A DNA stretch of 64,000 nt from Mesorhizobium onobrychidis. GTDB lineage: Bacteria; Pseudomonadota; Alphaproteobacteria; Rhizobiales; Rhizobiaceae. Under the pieces are notes generated by a model that did not search any database, had not been told where the DNA came from, and saw only the letters and a list, made by a program, of their open reading frames with translations. Below are positions 52,275 to 61,361 of the stretch, in pieces. The translations under genes and the position numbers were made by a program. Within the stretch, counting starts at the first letter, position 1. The number at the start of each line of letters is the position of its first letter. Location: assembly GCF_024707545.1 (NCBI RefSeq), contig NZ_CP062229.1:1855501-1919500 (forward strand), in the 5' to 3' direction.

Positions 52275-53660
52275 ATGTCCAGAATTTCTCCCGTCCTCGA
52301 CCGGCTCGACAACAACCTCGACGAGAGCCTGGAGCGCCTGTTCGGCCTGCTCAGGATCAAGTCGATCTCGACCGATCCGACCTATGCCGCAGACTGCCGC
52401 AAGGCGGCGGAATGGCTGGTGGCGGAGCTCAGACTGATCGGCTTCGACGCCAGCGTGCGTGACACGCCAGGCCATCCGATGGTGGTGGCGCACCATGACG
52501 GGCCGGCGGGCGCACCGCATGTCCTGTTCTATGGCCATTACGACGTGCAGCCGGTCGACCCGATCGAGCTTTGGGAAAGCGATCCGTTCGCACCTTCGGT
52601 GAAGGAGATCGAGCCCGGCCATCAGGTGATCACGGGACGTGGTTCGGCCGACGACAAGGGGCAGCTGATGACCTTCGTCGAGGCTTGCCGCGCCTGGAAG
52701 CAGGTGCATGGCGGGCTGCCGTGCCGCATCACAATCCTGTTCGAAGGCGAGGAGGAGTCCGGCTCGCCATCGCTGAAGCCGTTCCTCGAGGCAAATGCGG
52801 CCGAGCTCAAGGCCGACTTTGCGCTTGTCTGCGACACCGGCATGTGGGACCGCGATACGCCGTCCATCTGCGTCGCGCTGCGCGGGCTGGTCGGCGAGGA
52901 GATCACGGTGAAGGCCGCCGACCGCGACTTGCATTCCGGTCTCTATGGCGGTGCTGCCGCCAATCCAATCCGCATCCTGGCCAGGATACTGGCCGACATC
53001 CACGACCAGAACGGCCATGTCACCATTCCGGGGTTCTATGACGGCGTCGAGGAGACGCCTTCGCAGATCCTGAAGTCATGGGAGGCGCTCGGCGAGACCG
53101 CCGAGACGTTCCTTGGGCCTGTCGGCCTGTCGATCCCATCCGGCGAAAAGGGCCGCTCGGTGCTCGAACTCACATGGGCGCGGCCGACGGCCGAGTTCAA
53201 CGGCATTACCGGCGGCTATACCGGCAAGGGGTTCAAGACGGTGATCGCGGCGGAAGCCTCGGCAAAAGTGTCCTTCCGCCTCGTCCACAAGCAGAATCCC
53301 CAGAAGATCCGAGCCGCTTTCCAGGCCTTCGTCAGGGAGCGCATCCCGGCCGACTGCTCAGTCGATTTCCACCCACATGGCGGCTCGCCGGCGATCCAGC
53401 TTTCCTACGACTCGCCGTTTCTCGCCAAGGCCAAGGACGCGCTGTCCGACGAATGGCCGAAGCCGGCGGTGACGACGGGAAGCGGCGGCTCGATCCCGGT
53501 GGTCGGCGATTTCCAGACCTATCTCGGCATCGAATCCTTGCTGGTCGGTTTCGGGCTCGACGATGACCGCATCCATTCGCCGAACGAGAAATACGAGATG
53601 AGTTCCTTCCACAAGGGACAACGCTCCTGGGCGCGCATTCTCGATGCGCTGACACGCTGA
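52275..53660 (+). CDS. M20-family metallopeptidase (dipeptidase/ArgE-DapE-like)
   Basis: A 461-residue zinc hydrolase. VLFYGHYDVQPVDPIELWES supplies the first zinc His and the Asp, RGSADDKGQLMTFVEACRAW the bridging Asp, and LFEGEEESGSPSLKPFLEAN the catalytic and zinc Glu. The dimerisation domain follows (ADRDLHSGLYGGAAANPIRI), and the C-terminal zinc His is in the segment IHSPNEKYEM. It probably cleaves dipeptides or N-acyl amino acids in the cytoplasm. No operon partner is evident. Confidence 0.9.
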   Translation: MSRISPVLDRLDNNLDESLERLFGLLRIKSISTDPTYAADCRKAAEWLVAELRLIGFDASVRDTPGHPMVVAHHDGPAGAPHVLFYGHYDVQPVDPIELWESDPFAPSVKEIEPGHQVITGRGSADDKGQLMTFVEACRAWKQVHGGLPCRITILFEGEEESGSPSLKPFLEANAAELKADFALVCDTGMWDRDTPSICVALRGLVGEEITVKAADRDLHSGLYGGAAANPIRILARILADIHDQNGHVTIPGFYDGVEETPSQILKSWEALGETAETFLGPVGLSIPSGEKGRSVLELTWARPTAEFNGITGGYTGKGFKTVIAAEASAKVSFRLVHKQNPQKIRAAFQAFVRERIPADCSVDFHPHGGSPAIQLSYDSPFLAKAKDALSDEWPKPAVTTGSGGSIPVVGDFQTYLGIESLLVGFGLDDDRIHSPNEKYEMSSFHKGQRSWARILDALTR

Positions 53661-53715
53661 CAGGGCAAGAATCCAACTTTCTGTTGATTTTTCATCGGAT
53701 CGCGGCAAGGACGGG

Positions 53716-53733
53716 CTAGAGCGACGTGCGTCC
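53716..53733. repeat. Half copy of a GACGTGCGTCC mosaic element
   Basis: CTAGAGCGACGTGCGTCC matches the left half of the palindromic elements at 56135-56174 and, inverted, at 58563-58607. It lies just upstream of the RNase D gene. Confidence 0.6.
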
Positions 53734-53753
53734 AGTCGCGACCGGAGAAGACG

Positions 53754-54374
53754 ATGAGCGATATCCGCTTCCATAAGAACGACCTACCGGGGCTCTTGCA
53801 CTACGACGTCGGGGCGGTTGCCATCGACACGGAGACGCTGGGACTCAATCCGCATCGCGACCGGCTCTGCGTGGTGCAGATCTCGCCGGGCGACGGTTCC
53901 GCCGACGTCATCCAGATCGCGCCCGGCCAGAAGAAGGCGCCGAACCTCGTCAGCCTGCTCAAGAACCCCAGCATAACCAAGCTGTTCCATTTCGGCCGTT
54001 TCGATCTCGCCGTGCTCTACAACGCCTTCGGCGTCATGCCGGAGCCGGTGTTCTGCACTAAGATCGCCTCGCGGCTTACGCGAACCTATACCGACCGGCA
54101 CGGGCTGAAGGACATCTGCTTTGAGCTTCTCGGCGTCAGCCTGTCGAAGGCGCAGCAATCGTCGGACTGGGCGGCGGAAACGCTGTCGCCCGAACAACTC
54201 GAATACGCCGCCTCCGACGTGCTCTATCTTCACCAGCTGCGCGATGTGCTGACAGCGCGGCTGGTGCGCGACAACCGGAGCAAGGAGGCCGAGGCCTGCT
54301 TCCGCTTCCTGCCGACGCGTGCGAAACTCGACCTGATGGGCTGGGATGAGGCAGACATCTTCGCCCACAGCTAA
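53754..54374 (+). CDS. rnd: Ribonuclease D, short form
   Basis: A 206-residue 3'-5' exoribonuclease of the DEDDy class without the HRDC domains of E. coli RNase D. VAIDTETLGLNPHRDRLCVV supplies Asp and Glu, KLFHFGRFDLAVLYNAFG the second Asp, and LEYAASDVLYLHQLRDVL the Tyr and last Asp. This short form is usual in rhizobia and trims tRNA 3' ends. GGAGAAG precedes the ATG. Confidence 0.92.
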   Translation: MSDIRFHKNDLPGLLHYDVGAVAIDTETLGLNPHRDRLCVVQISPGDGSADVIQIAPGQKKAPNLVSLLKNPSITKLFHFGRFDLAVLYNAFGVMPEPVFCTKIASRLTRTYTDRHGLKDICFELLGVSLSKAQQSSDWAAETLSPEQLEYAASDVLYLHQLRDVLTARLVRDNRSKEAEACFRFLPTRAKLDLMGWDEADIFAHS

Positions 54375-54424
54375 GGTGAACCAGGTGTTCGCCGCGACGT
54401 TCTGTCGGTCCATGGAGGGATGAA

Positions 54425-54673
54425 ATGGCTGCCAGAAAACCAATCGAAACAGCGCCCAAGGATGGCTCCAAGGTCACCGTCTACTGGAAGGACAGCGACG
54501 GCGTGATGAACGAATCCATCGCGCAGTACCGGTCGCTCGACCGCCTGAAGGCGGCCGGCGGCGACTGGGACGAGAACGACACCGGCTGGTGGGCGTATAC
54601 GGACGGCCATACGCAAAGGAAGATCGAACCGATCAGCTGGCGGCCTGCATCCGGGGATGACGACGACGAATGA
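54425..54673 (+). CDS. Small hypothetical protein
   Basis: An 82-residue soluble acidic protein beginning MAARKPIETAPKDGSKVTVY and ending in an Asp/Glu tail (ASGDDDDE). Aromatic residues (YWKD, GWWAY, SWRP) suggest a small beta fold. The IETAPKDG start is common in small rhizobial proteins, but no function is known. GGAGGGATGAA precedes the ATG. It is possibly cotranscribed with rnd, 50 bases upstream. Confidence 0.7.
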   Translation: MAARKPIETAPKDGSKVTVYWKDSDGVMNESIAQYRSLDRLKAAGGDWDENDTGWWAYTDGHTQRKIEPISWRPASGDDDDE

Positions 54674-54779
54674 CGCCGCTGGCGGCGCCGGCTCCTTTCC
54701 AATAGTTTGGCCCCTGTTGCAATCGGAGGTCGATTCGGAGCTTGCTGCTCCGCGGCCATTCGCTCAGGAGAGATCTGCA

Positions 54780-55034
54780 ATGGGTACTGAGAGCCTGCTT
54801 GTCTTCATCATCATCGGCGCCATCGCCGGTTGGCTCGCCGGCCTGATGGTCAAGGGTTTCGGCCTCGGCCTTGTCGGCAATATCGCCGTCGGCATTGTCG
54901 GTGCCTTCATCGCCGGTTGGCTCTTCCCAAGGCTGGGGTTCGCCATAGGCGGTGGCATATTTGCCTCCATCATCCACGCCACGATCGGCGCGGTCATCCT
55001 GCTCGTGCTGATCAAGCTGGTGAAGCAGGCCTGA
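54780..55034 (+). CDS. GlsB/YeaQ/YmgE-family small membrane protein
   Basis: An 84-residue protein, almost wholly hydrophobic. LLVFIIIGAIAGWLAGLMVK, VGNIAVGIVGAFIAGWLFPR and SIIHATIGAVILLVLIKLVK form three helices, as in transglycosylase-associated stress proteins. The gene is preceded by CAGGAGAGA. The biochemical role is unknown; the family is often induced by envelope or acid stress. The next small membrane gene follows by 26 bases. Confidence 0.88.
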   Translation: MGTESLLVFIIIGAIAGWLAGLMVKGFGLGLVGNIAVGIVGAFIAGWLFPRLGFAIGGGIFASIIHATIGAVILLVLIKLVKQA

Positions 55035-55060
55035 TCCTCGAAGCACATCAAGGGCGCGCC

Positions 55061-55207
55061 ATGAAACAGAACATGCTCTATCTCGTCATCGGCGCGCTCG
55101 TCGTCGTAGTCATCGCGCTCGGCGTCTATGTCTATCGCGAGCAAACCAGGCCGAAGGGCGTGGAACTCAAGATCGACGACAAAGGTATTTCGATCCAGCA
55201 GAACTGA
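55061..55207 (+). CDS. Small single-helix membrane protein
   Basis: A 48-residue protein, MKQNMLYLVIGALVVVVIAL, with one helix (about residues 5-24), a basic YVYREQTRPK segment and a short C-terminal tail VELKIDDKGISIQQN. The pattern of helix plus beta-type tail is seen in several small rhizobial proteins. It lies immediately downstream of the GlsB-type gene and probably shares its transcript. Confidence 0.65.
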   Translation: MKQNMLYLVIGALVVVVIALGVYVYREQTRPKGVELKIDDKGISIQQN

Positions 55208-55387
55208 GCGGCGTTGGGTTGGCACGGCAAAGGTGCCGATGACCTACCCCCCATCGGGTCGAAAATTGAGCGCCAAGGCAGGCCGCTCCATCCTTCGATG
55301 CACCCGGAGAGAAGCCAACCTGGATACGGAATGAGAGTGACGTATCGACACATCCGCGGTATGATCTTGGTACAGGGAGTTTGGGGC

Positions 55388-55412
55388 CAACCCACCTACT
55401 ATTAGGAGGTTG
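55388..55412 (+). promoter_or_regulatory. Hairpin overlapping a Shine-Dalgarno sequence
   Basis: CAACC (55388-55392) pairs with GGTTG (55108 offset, that is 55408-55412), and CCT (55395-55397) with AGG (55404-55406). The strong TAGGAGG site of the next gene is thereby partly closed, 2-6 bases before its ATG. Confidence 0.4.
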
Positions 55413-55414
55413 CC

Positions 55415-55804
55415 ATGAGGCACCAAACACTGGACCAACTGCATACGGTGGCAAAGGTACACAGAGACCCAACACCTCCTAGAATGGACCGAACCCAGCG
55501 TCTCGAACGTTGGTCAAAACTTCTAGAACGGCAGCCCAGCCGACTCCTTACCGCACTTATCGGGACCGAATATCGTTCGTCGCCGGAGCGCGAAATCATG
55601 CGTGGCGAAGGCTCGCCAATATCGGTTGCCTTCGAGGATCCGATTCTGCGCGATGAGGGGCTGAAAGACGACACTTATGGCGGAGCAAAGCGTTTCTTCG
55701 AATTGACTGACGATGAGCTCCACGAAATTGTCTGCTACTGCCATGTGGGCGAGACGATGCAATCATCCTGGGCAGCGCTTTCCGTTCGTGCTGCGATTGG
55801 CTAA
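55415..55804 (+). CDS. Hypothetical protein of 129 residues
   Basis: Begins MRHQTLDQLHTVAKVHRDPT and has no signal peptide or membrane helix. The segment FELTDDELHEIVCYCHVGET and the basic RMDRTQRLERWSKLLERQPS suggest a small helical regulatory or structural protein. A strong TAGGAGG lies six bases before the ATG, so it is probably expressed. I do not recognise the family with confidence; similar sequences occur in rhizobia as unnamed proteins. Confidence 0.6.
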   Translation: MRHQTLDQLHTVAKVHRDPTPPRMDRTQRLERWSKLLERQPSRLLTALIGTEYRSSPEREIMRGEGSPISVAFEDPILRDEGLKDDTYGGAKRFFELTDDELHEIVCYCHVGETMQSSWAALSVRAAIG

Positions 55805-55862
55805 CGCATGATCCACCAAGGTGAATGATTTCGGCGACAAGGTCATGCGCAGATCCAATGGT

Positions 55863-55902
55863 TTAGAGCGCGATCGAACGCACTTTACCGATCGCGCTCT
55901 AA
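55863..55902. repeat. Palindrome TTAGAGCGCGATCG / CGATCGCGCTCTAA
   Basis: Perfect 14-bp arms with a 12-base loop. It resembles the rhizobial intergenic mosaic (RIME-type) palindromes that start with AGAGCG. Confidence 0.8.
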
Positions 55903-56134
55903 TGACGAGCATAGATTGCGGTTACCTTGCTATGGGCGGTCCGCGCCGAACGACTGCGGCTGGGCAGTTGATGCCGAAATGCGAGAACGCTCCGCCGTCT
56001 CGCGATAGACGCCATTGTTGCCGACCGCCAGGAGCAAGGAACGGAGCGGTGACGTGCCGTAACGCATTGAATTAACTTTGAACCATTTAACCCGCCCTTA
56101 AATCGCCGCAACTACTCTTCACCCCGAACGCCAT

Positions 56135-56174
56135 GGAGCGACGTGCGTCCGTTCGGACGCACAGAGTGCGCTCT
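56135..56174. repeat. Mosaic palindromic element, GTGCGTCC/GGACGCAC core
   Basis: GGAGCGACGTGCGTCC-GTTC-GGACGCACAGAGTGCGCTCT. The core has perfect 8-bp arms with a GTTC loop. The same element occurs inverted at 58563-58607 and as a half at 53716-53733. Confidence 0.75.
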
Positions 56175-56255
56175 ACGACTTTGAAGCTTCGCATCGGCCC
56201 GAAAATTGCGAGTTTCGGGCCGATGCGATAGGCATCGGGACAGACAGCACAGCGC

Positions 56256-58511
56256 ATGGCGAACCGCAGAGACAGCCGCATCGAACCGAGCTTCGAGGGA
56301 CCGCCACGGGCGAAATCCTCGGCCGGTTTTTCGGTGAGCGAGGAGGATCGCGTCGTGCCGAGCAACCGGAAAACCTCTGCAAAGCGCCAATCGGCCAAGA
56401 CAAAATCGTCGCGTCGAGGACGCGGCAAAAGCCGGCGCGGCCTGTTCGGCGTGCTCGGCCGGTTGGCCTACTGGTGCTTCGTTCTGGCCATCTGGGGCGG
56501 CATCGCCACCGCCGGCATCGTTGTCTATTACGGTGCGAAAATGCCGGCGGCCACCACCTGGGCCATTCCCGACCGCGCACCCAATATCAGGATCGTCTCC
56601 GTCGACGGAAAGCTGCTTGCCAATCGCGGCATGAGCGGCGGCGAAGCCGTCGGCCTGCATGAAATGTCGACCTATATTCCCGAGGCCGTCATCGCCATCG
56701 AAGATCGCCGCTTCTATTCGCATTTGGGCATCGACCCGATCGGTCTGTCCAGAGCCATGGTGGCCAACGTTCTCGGCGGGCGTTTTTCGCAGGGCGGCTC
56801 GACGCTGACCCAGCAATTGGCGAAAAACCTGTTCCTGACACCCGATCGCACGCTGGAACGCAAGGTGCAGGAAGTGCTTTTGGCGCTGTGGCTCGAGCAC
56901 AAGCACACCAAGGACCAGATCCTCGAAATGTATCTCAACCGGGTCTATTTCGGCTCCGGCGCCTATGGTGTCGAAGCGGCCTCCCGCCGCTATTTCGGCA
57001 AGGGCGCGCGTGATGTCACATTGCCCGAAGCCGCACTCCTCGCCGGCCTGTTGAAGGCGCCGTCGCGACTGTCTCCGGCGCGTGACCCGAAGGCGGCCGA
57101 GCAGCGCGCGCAGCTCGTTCTCGCCGCCATGCGCGACGAAGGCAAGATCAGCGCCAAGGAACTGACCACGGCGATGACCGCGCCGGCGTCGCGGGTGGCA
57201 TCCTACTGGACGGGCTCGGAAAACTATGTCGCCGACACCATCGTGGAAGAACTGCCCGACCTGATCGGCGACGTGCGCGGCGACATCATCGTCGACACCA
57301 CCGTCGACCTCACGCTGCAGAAGCTCGCCGAACAATCGATCCGCCGGCTGATCGACGGGAGCGGCAAAAAGCTCAATGCCAGCCAGGGCGTGCTGGTGTC
57401 GATAGACAATTCCGGCGCGGTACGTGCCATGGTCGGCGGCTATGATTATTCGACCAGCCAGTTCGACCGCGCCTCGGAGGCGCGCCGCCAGCCGGGCTCG
57501 GCGTTTAAGCCCTTTGTTTACATGGCGGCGCTGGAGGCCGGCCGTACGCCCGACAGCGTGCGCAATGACGCGCCGATCAGAATAGGCAAATGGACGCCAA
57601 CCAATTACGGCGGCAAGTATTTCGGCAAGGTGACGCTGGCGACGGCGCTGGCGAAATCGCTGAACTCGGTCGCCGCCCAGCTGACGATGGAAGTCGGACC
57701 TGACGCCGTCGTCGAGGCGGCGCATCGCATGGGCATCCAGTCCGACCTCACGGCCAACACCTCGATCGCGCTCGGCACCTCTGAAGTGACGCCGCTTGAA
57801 TTGACGTCGGCCTATGTCCCCTTCGCCAATGGCGGCCACCGGCCGGACGTCCATTTTATCCGCCGCGTGACGACAGCCGGCGGCAAGGTGCTCTACGACA
57901 ACAATGGCGGCGGCGCCCCGCGCGTCGTCAAGCCCGAGATCGTCGGTATGATGAACTCGATGATGACCGGCACTGTCGAAATCGGCACTGCCAGGAAGGC
58001 GGCCTTTGCCTGGCCGGCCGCCGGCAAGACCGGCACCAGCCAGAATTCGCGCGACGCCTGGTTCATCGGCTATACCGCCAATCTCACCACCGGCGTCTGG
58101 TTCGGCAATGACGATGGCAGTCCGATGAAGAAGGTCACCGGCGGCGCGCTGCCGGCGCAGGCCTGGCATGAATTCATGGTCGCCGCGCATGAAGGCGTGC
58201 CGGTGCGGCCGCTGCCTGGAACATGGAGGTCGACGCCTGCGGATACGATCGTGCAGGACGAAATACCGTCCAACACGCCGCAACCGGCGCCGGTACCGTC
58301 CGCTTCGGTCAGCCAATCCGCGCCGTCCGCCCAAAAAGCGTCATCGCCTCGCGCTGTGCGTCCAGCCGAAACGGTCGATGGCGGCGGCTTCGGCATGCCG
58401 GGCGGTGACAGCAACACCGCATCGATCAAGCGCCCGGTGCCGCCCGGTGATGTCGGCGGCCCGGTCAAGAAGCGGCAGACCTCCATCCTCGACATCCTCA
58501 CCGGCGGCTGA
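56256..58511 (+). CDS. Class A penicillin-binding protein (PBP1a-like)
   Basis: A 751-residue bifunctional peptidoglycan synthase. A basic N-terminal tail precedes the single membrane anchor (LAYWCFVLAIWGGIATAGIV). The transglycosylase domain has AVIAIEDRRFYSHLGIDPIG, GGSTLTQQLAKNLFL and LNRVYFGSGAYGVEAAS. The transpeptidase domain has SAFK (active Ser, in RRQPGSAFKPFVYMA), SLN and KTGTS. The Pro/Ala-rich C-terminal tail is probably unstructured. It builds and cross-links glycan strands in the periplasm. Confidence 0.95.
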   Translation: MANRRDSRIEPSFEGPPRAKSSAGFSVSEEDRVVPSNRKTSAKRQSAKTKSSRRGRGKSRRGLFGVLGRLAYWCFVLAIWGGIATAGIVVYYGAKMPAATTWAIPDRAPNIRIVSVDGKLLANRGMSGGEAVGLHEMSTYIPEAVIAIEDRRFYSHLGIDPIGLSRAMVANVLGGRFSQGGSTLTQQLAKNLFLTPDRTLERKVQEVLLALWLEHKHTKDQILEMYLNRVYFGSGAYGVEAASRRYFGKGARDVTLPEAALLAGLLKAPSRLSPARDPKAAEQRAQLVLAAMRDEGKISAKELTTAMTAPASRVASYWTGSENYVADTIVEELPDLIGDVRGDIIVDTTVDLTLQKLAEQSIRRLIDGSGKKLNASQGVLVSIDNSGAVRAMVGGYDYSTSQFDRASEARRQPGSAFKPFVYMAALEAGRTPDSVRNDAPIRIGKWTPTNYGGKYFGKVTLATALAKSLNSVAAQLTMEVGPDAVVEAAHRMGIQSDLTANTSIALGTSEVTPLELTSAYVPFANGGHRPDVHFIRRVTTAGGKVLYDNNGGGAPRVVKPEIVGMMNSMMTGTVEIGTARKAAFAWPAAGKTGTSQNSRDAWFIGYTANLTTGVWFGNDDGSPMKKVTGGALPAQAWHEFMVAAHEGVPVRPLPGTWRSTPADTIVQDEIPSNTPQPAPVPSASVSQSAPSAQKASSPRAVRPAETVDGGGFGMPGGDSNTASIKRPVPPGDVGGPVKKRQTSILDILTGG

Positions 58512-58562
58512 CCCCCCCTCGTCATCGATGCCGTGTTCCGCTACATCTCCGGGTTAAAAGTG

Positions 58563-58607
58563 CTAGAGCGTACTTTGTGCGTCCAAAAGGGACGCACGTC
58601 GCCCTAG
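58563..58607. repeat. Mosaic palindromic element, inverted copy
   Basis: CTAGAGCGTACTTTGTGCGTCC, then AAAA and GGGACGCACGTCGCCCTAG. Read on the other strand it is the element at 56135-56174. Together the two copies bracket the penicillin-binding protein gene. Confidence 0.75.
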
Positions 58608-58618
58608 AGAGACCGCGA

Positions 58619-59371
58619 ATGGCTGAGACCGACACCAGAAAGACCATCGTGCTGACCGGCGCCAGCCGCGGCATCGGCCATGCCACGGTCAAGCGCTTTT
58701 CGCGCGAAGGCTGGCGCGTCATCACCTGCTCGCGCCAGGCCTTTGCCGAGGACTGCCCGTGGCCGGCCGGTCCGGAAGACCACATCAAGGTCGATCTGGC
58801 CGACCAGGAGGATGTCGGCATCGCGATCTCGGAAATCCGCCATCGGCTGGAAGCGCATGGCGGCCAGCTTCATGCGCTGGTCAACAATGCCGGCATCTCG
58901 CCGAAGCTCAAGGACGGCAACAGCCGCATGAATTCGATCGACACGCCGATGCACGTCTGGCGCGACGTGTTCCAGGTCAATTTCTTCGCACCGATCATGC
59001 TGGCGCGGGGATTATTTAGGGAATTGGCGTCGGCCAAAGGCTCGATCGTCAATGTCACCTCGATCGCCGGCACCCGCGTGCACCCCTTCGCCGGCACCGC
59101 CTATGCGACGTCGAAGGCCGCGCTCGGCTCGCTGACGCGCGAAATGGCGCATGATTTCGGCCCGCACGGCATCCGCGTCAACGCCATCGCACCCGGCGAG
59201 ATCGACACGGCGATCCTGTCGCCCGGCACGGAAAAGATCGTCGAGACGATTCCGCTGCGGCGGCTGGGAACCACGGCCGAAGTCGCCGACATCATCTTCT
59301 TCCTGTGCTCGCAGCAGGCGTCCTATGTGACGGGCTCGGAAATCCACATCAATGGCGGCCAGCACGTGTGA
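58619..59371 (+). CDS. Short-chain dehydrogenase/reductase
   Basis: A 250-residue SDR. KTIVLTGASRGIGHATVKRF is the NAD(P) motif TGxxxGIG, HALVNNAGISPKL the NNAG motif, NVTSIAG the catalytic Ser, and YATSKAALGSLTREMAHDFG the YxxxK. It ends in VTGSEIHINGGQHV, typical of classical SDRs. The ATG at 58619 follows the mosaic palindrome; an upstream GTG would lie inside that element. Substrate unknown. Confidence 0.9.
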   Translation: MAETDTRKTIVLTGASRGIGHATVKRFSREGWRVITCSRQAFAEDCPWPAGPEDHIKVDLADQEDVGIAISEIRHRLEAHGGQLHALVNNAGISPKLKDGNSRMNSIDTPMHVWRDVFQVNFFAPIMLARGLFRELASAKGSIVNVTSIAGTRVHPFAGTAYATSKAALGSLTREMAHDFGPHGIRVNAIAPGEIDTAILSPGTEKIVETIPLRRLGTTAEVADIIFFLCSQQASYVTGSEIHINGGQHV

Positions 59372-59392
59372 GCGAACGCCGGCGACCGAGGG

Positions 59393-61183
59393 CTAAGTAA
59401 TCGGTGCTTTCGGGTCTTCGGCCCCCTCTGCCTTGCCTTCCATCACCTCTTCCACAATCCCCCGCGCGATCTCGCGCTCACCCATGATGACGGTGTCGGC
59501 TCCGAGCCCCTTGAGATGCTCGACCTCGGCATCGGAATGGGCGCGGGCAATGACGTTGATCTTCGGGTTGGCGGCGCGGGCGCGCAGCACGATCTGTCCC
59601 GCCTCGAAGGCGTTGGGGATGGCGAGGATCAGCCGCTTCGCGCCCTCGGGATTGGCTGCGGCGAACACCTCGCTATTCGCCGCATTGCCGGATACGGTTT
59701 CGATGCCGTCGTCCTTGAGCTTCGCCAGCGTCTTGTCGGCATCCTCGATGACGAGGAAGGGCAGGGCGGCCTCCTTCAATGACGCGCCGACGAGGCTGCC
59801 GACACGGCCATAGCCGACCAGGATGGAGTGGCCGGTAAGCGCTGTGCTGGGCGGCGGGCCGTCCTCTTTCACCGGTGCCGCAACCGAAGCCAGTCGGCCT
59901 GGCTCCGTGGCGGGGCCGATCGGCTTTGCCTCATCGAGCGGCGCCATCTTGCCGGGGCGCCTTTCCAGCCAGGGTTTCATCCAGTCGACGGCAAGGAACA
60001 TCAGCGGGTTGAGGACGATCGACAGGATAGCACCCGCGAGGATCAGGTCGCGTCCTTGTTCGGGCAGCAGCTTCAGCCCGACGCCGAGCTCGGCCAGAAT
60101 GAACGAGAATTCGCCGATCTGGGCAAGGCTTGCCGAAATCATCAACGCGGTCGCGATCGGATAGCGGAAGGCGACGACGATGACGAAGGCAGCCAGCGAT
60201 TTGCCGATGACGATGATAGCCAGTGTCGCCAAGATCGGCCAGCCATTGCTGACCAGGCTGAACGGGTCGAACAGCATGCCGACCGAAACGAAGAACAGCA
60301 CGGAAAAGGCGTCGCGCAGCGGCAGCGATTCCTCGGCCGCCCGATGGCTGAGTTCGGATTCGCTCATGATCATGCCGGCGAAGAAAGCGCCCAGCGCCAG
60401 CGAGACGCCGAATAGCTTGGCCGCGCCGAAGGCGACCCCGAGAGCGATGGCCAGCACCGCCAGCCGGAACAATTCACGCGACCCGGTATGGGCGACGTAG
60501 TGCAGGATCCAAGGGATGACACGGCGGCCGACCACCAGCATGACGACGACAAAGGCGGCGACCTTGGCCAGCGTGATGCCGACGATACCCCAAACGCCGT
60601 AGCTCGCCGGCAGCAACAGCAGGCCGCCGCTGTGGATCTCCACCTGCTCCTGACCGCCCAGCACACCGGCCAGCGCCGGCAAAAGCACCAGCGCCAGCAC
60701 CATGGCCAAATCCTCGACGATCAGCCAGCCGACGGCTATGCGGCCACGCTCGGTCTCGATCAGCCGCCGTTCCTGCAAGGCACGCAACAGCACCACGGTC
60801 GAGGCGACGGATAGCGCCAGCCCGAACACCAGCCCCGCGCCCATCGACCAGCCGAGCATCCAGGCAAGGACGGCGCCGAGCGCTGTCGCGAAGCCGATCT
60901 GCACGATGGCGCCGGGCACGGCGATGGCGCGGACCGACAACAAATCCTTCAACGAGAAATGCAGGCCGACGCCGAACATCAACAGGATCACGCCGATTTC
61001 GGCGAGTTCGTTCGCGAGGCCGGCATCGGCGACGAAGCCCGGCGTGTTCGGCCCGACCAGCACGCCGGCGATGAGGTAGCCGACCAGCGGCGGGATACGG
61101 AAGCGATTGGCAAGCGCGCCGAAGACGAAAGCCAGCCCCAAACCGGCGACGATGGTGGCGATAAGGGGCGTGTCATGCGGCAT
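59393..61183 (-). CDS. CPA2-family cation:proton antiporter with TrkA-N domain (YbaL/KefB-like)
   Basis: A 596-residue inner-membrane protein. Residues about 1-390 form twelve or so helices of the Na+/H+ exchanger fold (VGYLIAGVLVGPNTPGFVAD; GVGLHFSLKDLL; SLALGAFFAGMIMSESELSH). The C-terminal part (about 440-570) is a TrkA-N Rossmann domain beginning HSILVGYGRVGSLVGASLKE. Potassium or sodium efflux controlled by nucleotide or glutathione-like ligands is expected. Gene order gives no clear partner. Confidence 0.92.
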   Translation of the reverse strand: MPHDTPLIATIVAGLGLAFVFGALANRFRIPPLVGYLIAGVLVGPNTPGFVADAGLANELAEIGVILLMFGVGLHFSLKDLLSVRAIAVPGAIVQIGFATALGAVLAWMLGWSMGAGLVFGLALSVASTVVLLRALQERRLIETERGRIAVGWLIVEDLAMVLALVLLPALAGVLGGQEQVEIHSGGLLLLPASYGVWGIVGITLAKVAAFVVVMLVVGRRVIPWILHYVAHTGSRELFRLAVLAIALGVAFGAAKLFGVSLALGAFFAGMIMSESELSHRAAEESLPLRDAFSVLFFVSVGMLFDPFSLVSNGWPILATLAIIVIGKSLAAFVIVVAFRYPIATALMISASLAQIGEFSFILAELGVGLKLLPEQGRDLILAGAILSIVLNPLMFLAVDWMKPWLERRPGKMAPLDEAKPIGPATEPGRLASVAAPVKEDGPPPSTALTGHSILVGYGRVGSLVGASLKEAALPFLVIEDADKTLAKLKDDGIETVSGNAANSEVFAAANPEGAKRLILAIPNAFEAGQIVLRARAANPKINVIARAHSDAEVEHLKGLGADTVIMGEREIARGIVEEVMEGKAEGAEDPKAPIT

Positions 61184-61361
61184 GGTCTATGGAGCGCCTT
61201 TCAAAAATCACGATGTCGGATATGCGCCGCCAAAAAGCAGCCGCCTTTGCAATATGGCGGCTCGGATGGCCGCGAGGCAACCCGCAAATGCCATGAATCG
61301 ACGACAAGGGTGGCAGAAGGCGAGCCGCCTCGGGGCTGGCTAGCGCGCCTGATGCCAGCGA

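Larger units (their letters stand above)
55805..56255. other. Intergenic region with palindromic elements, no gene seen
   Basis: About 450 bp upstream of the penicillin-binding protein gene. It holds two palindromic elements (55863-55902 and 56135-56174) and no supported reading frame. The promoter for the penicillin-binding protein gene is probably here. Confidence 0.6.

Noticed and set aside
56112..58334. A 740-codon open frame opposite the penicillin-binding protein gene
   Set aside because: It mirrors the codon structure of a clearly real gene on the plus strand, is rich in Arg/His/Gly as such antisense frames are in high-GC DNA, and has no recognisable domain.
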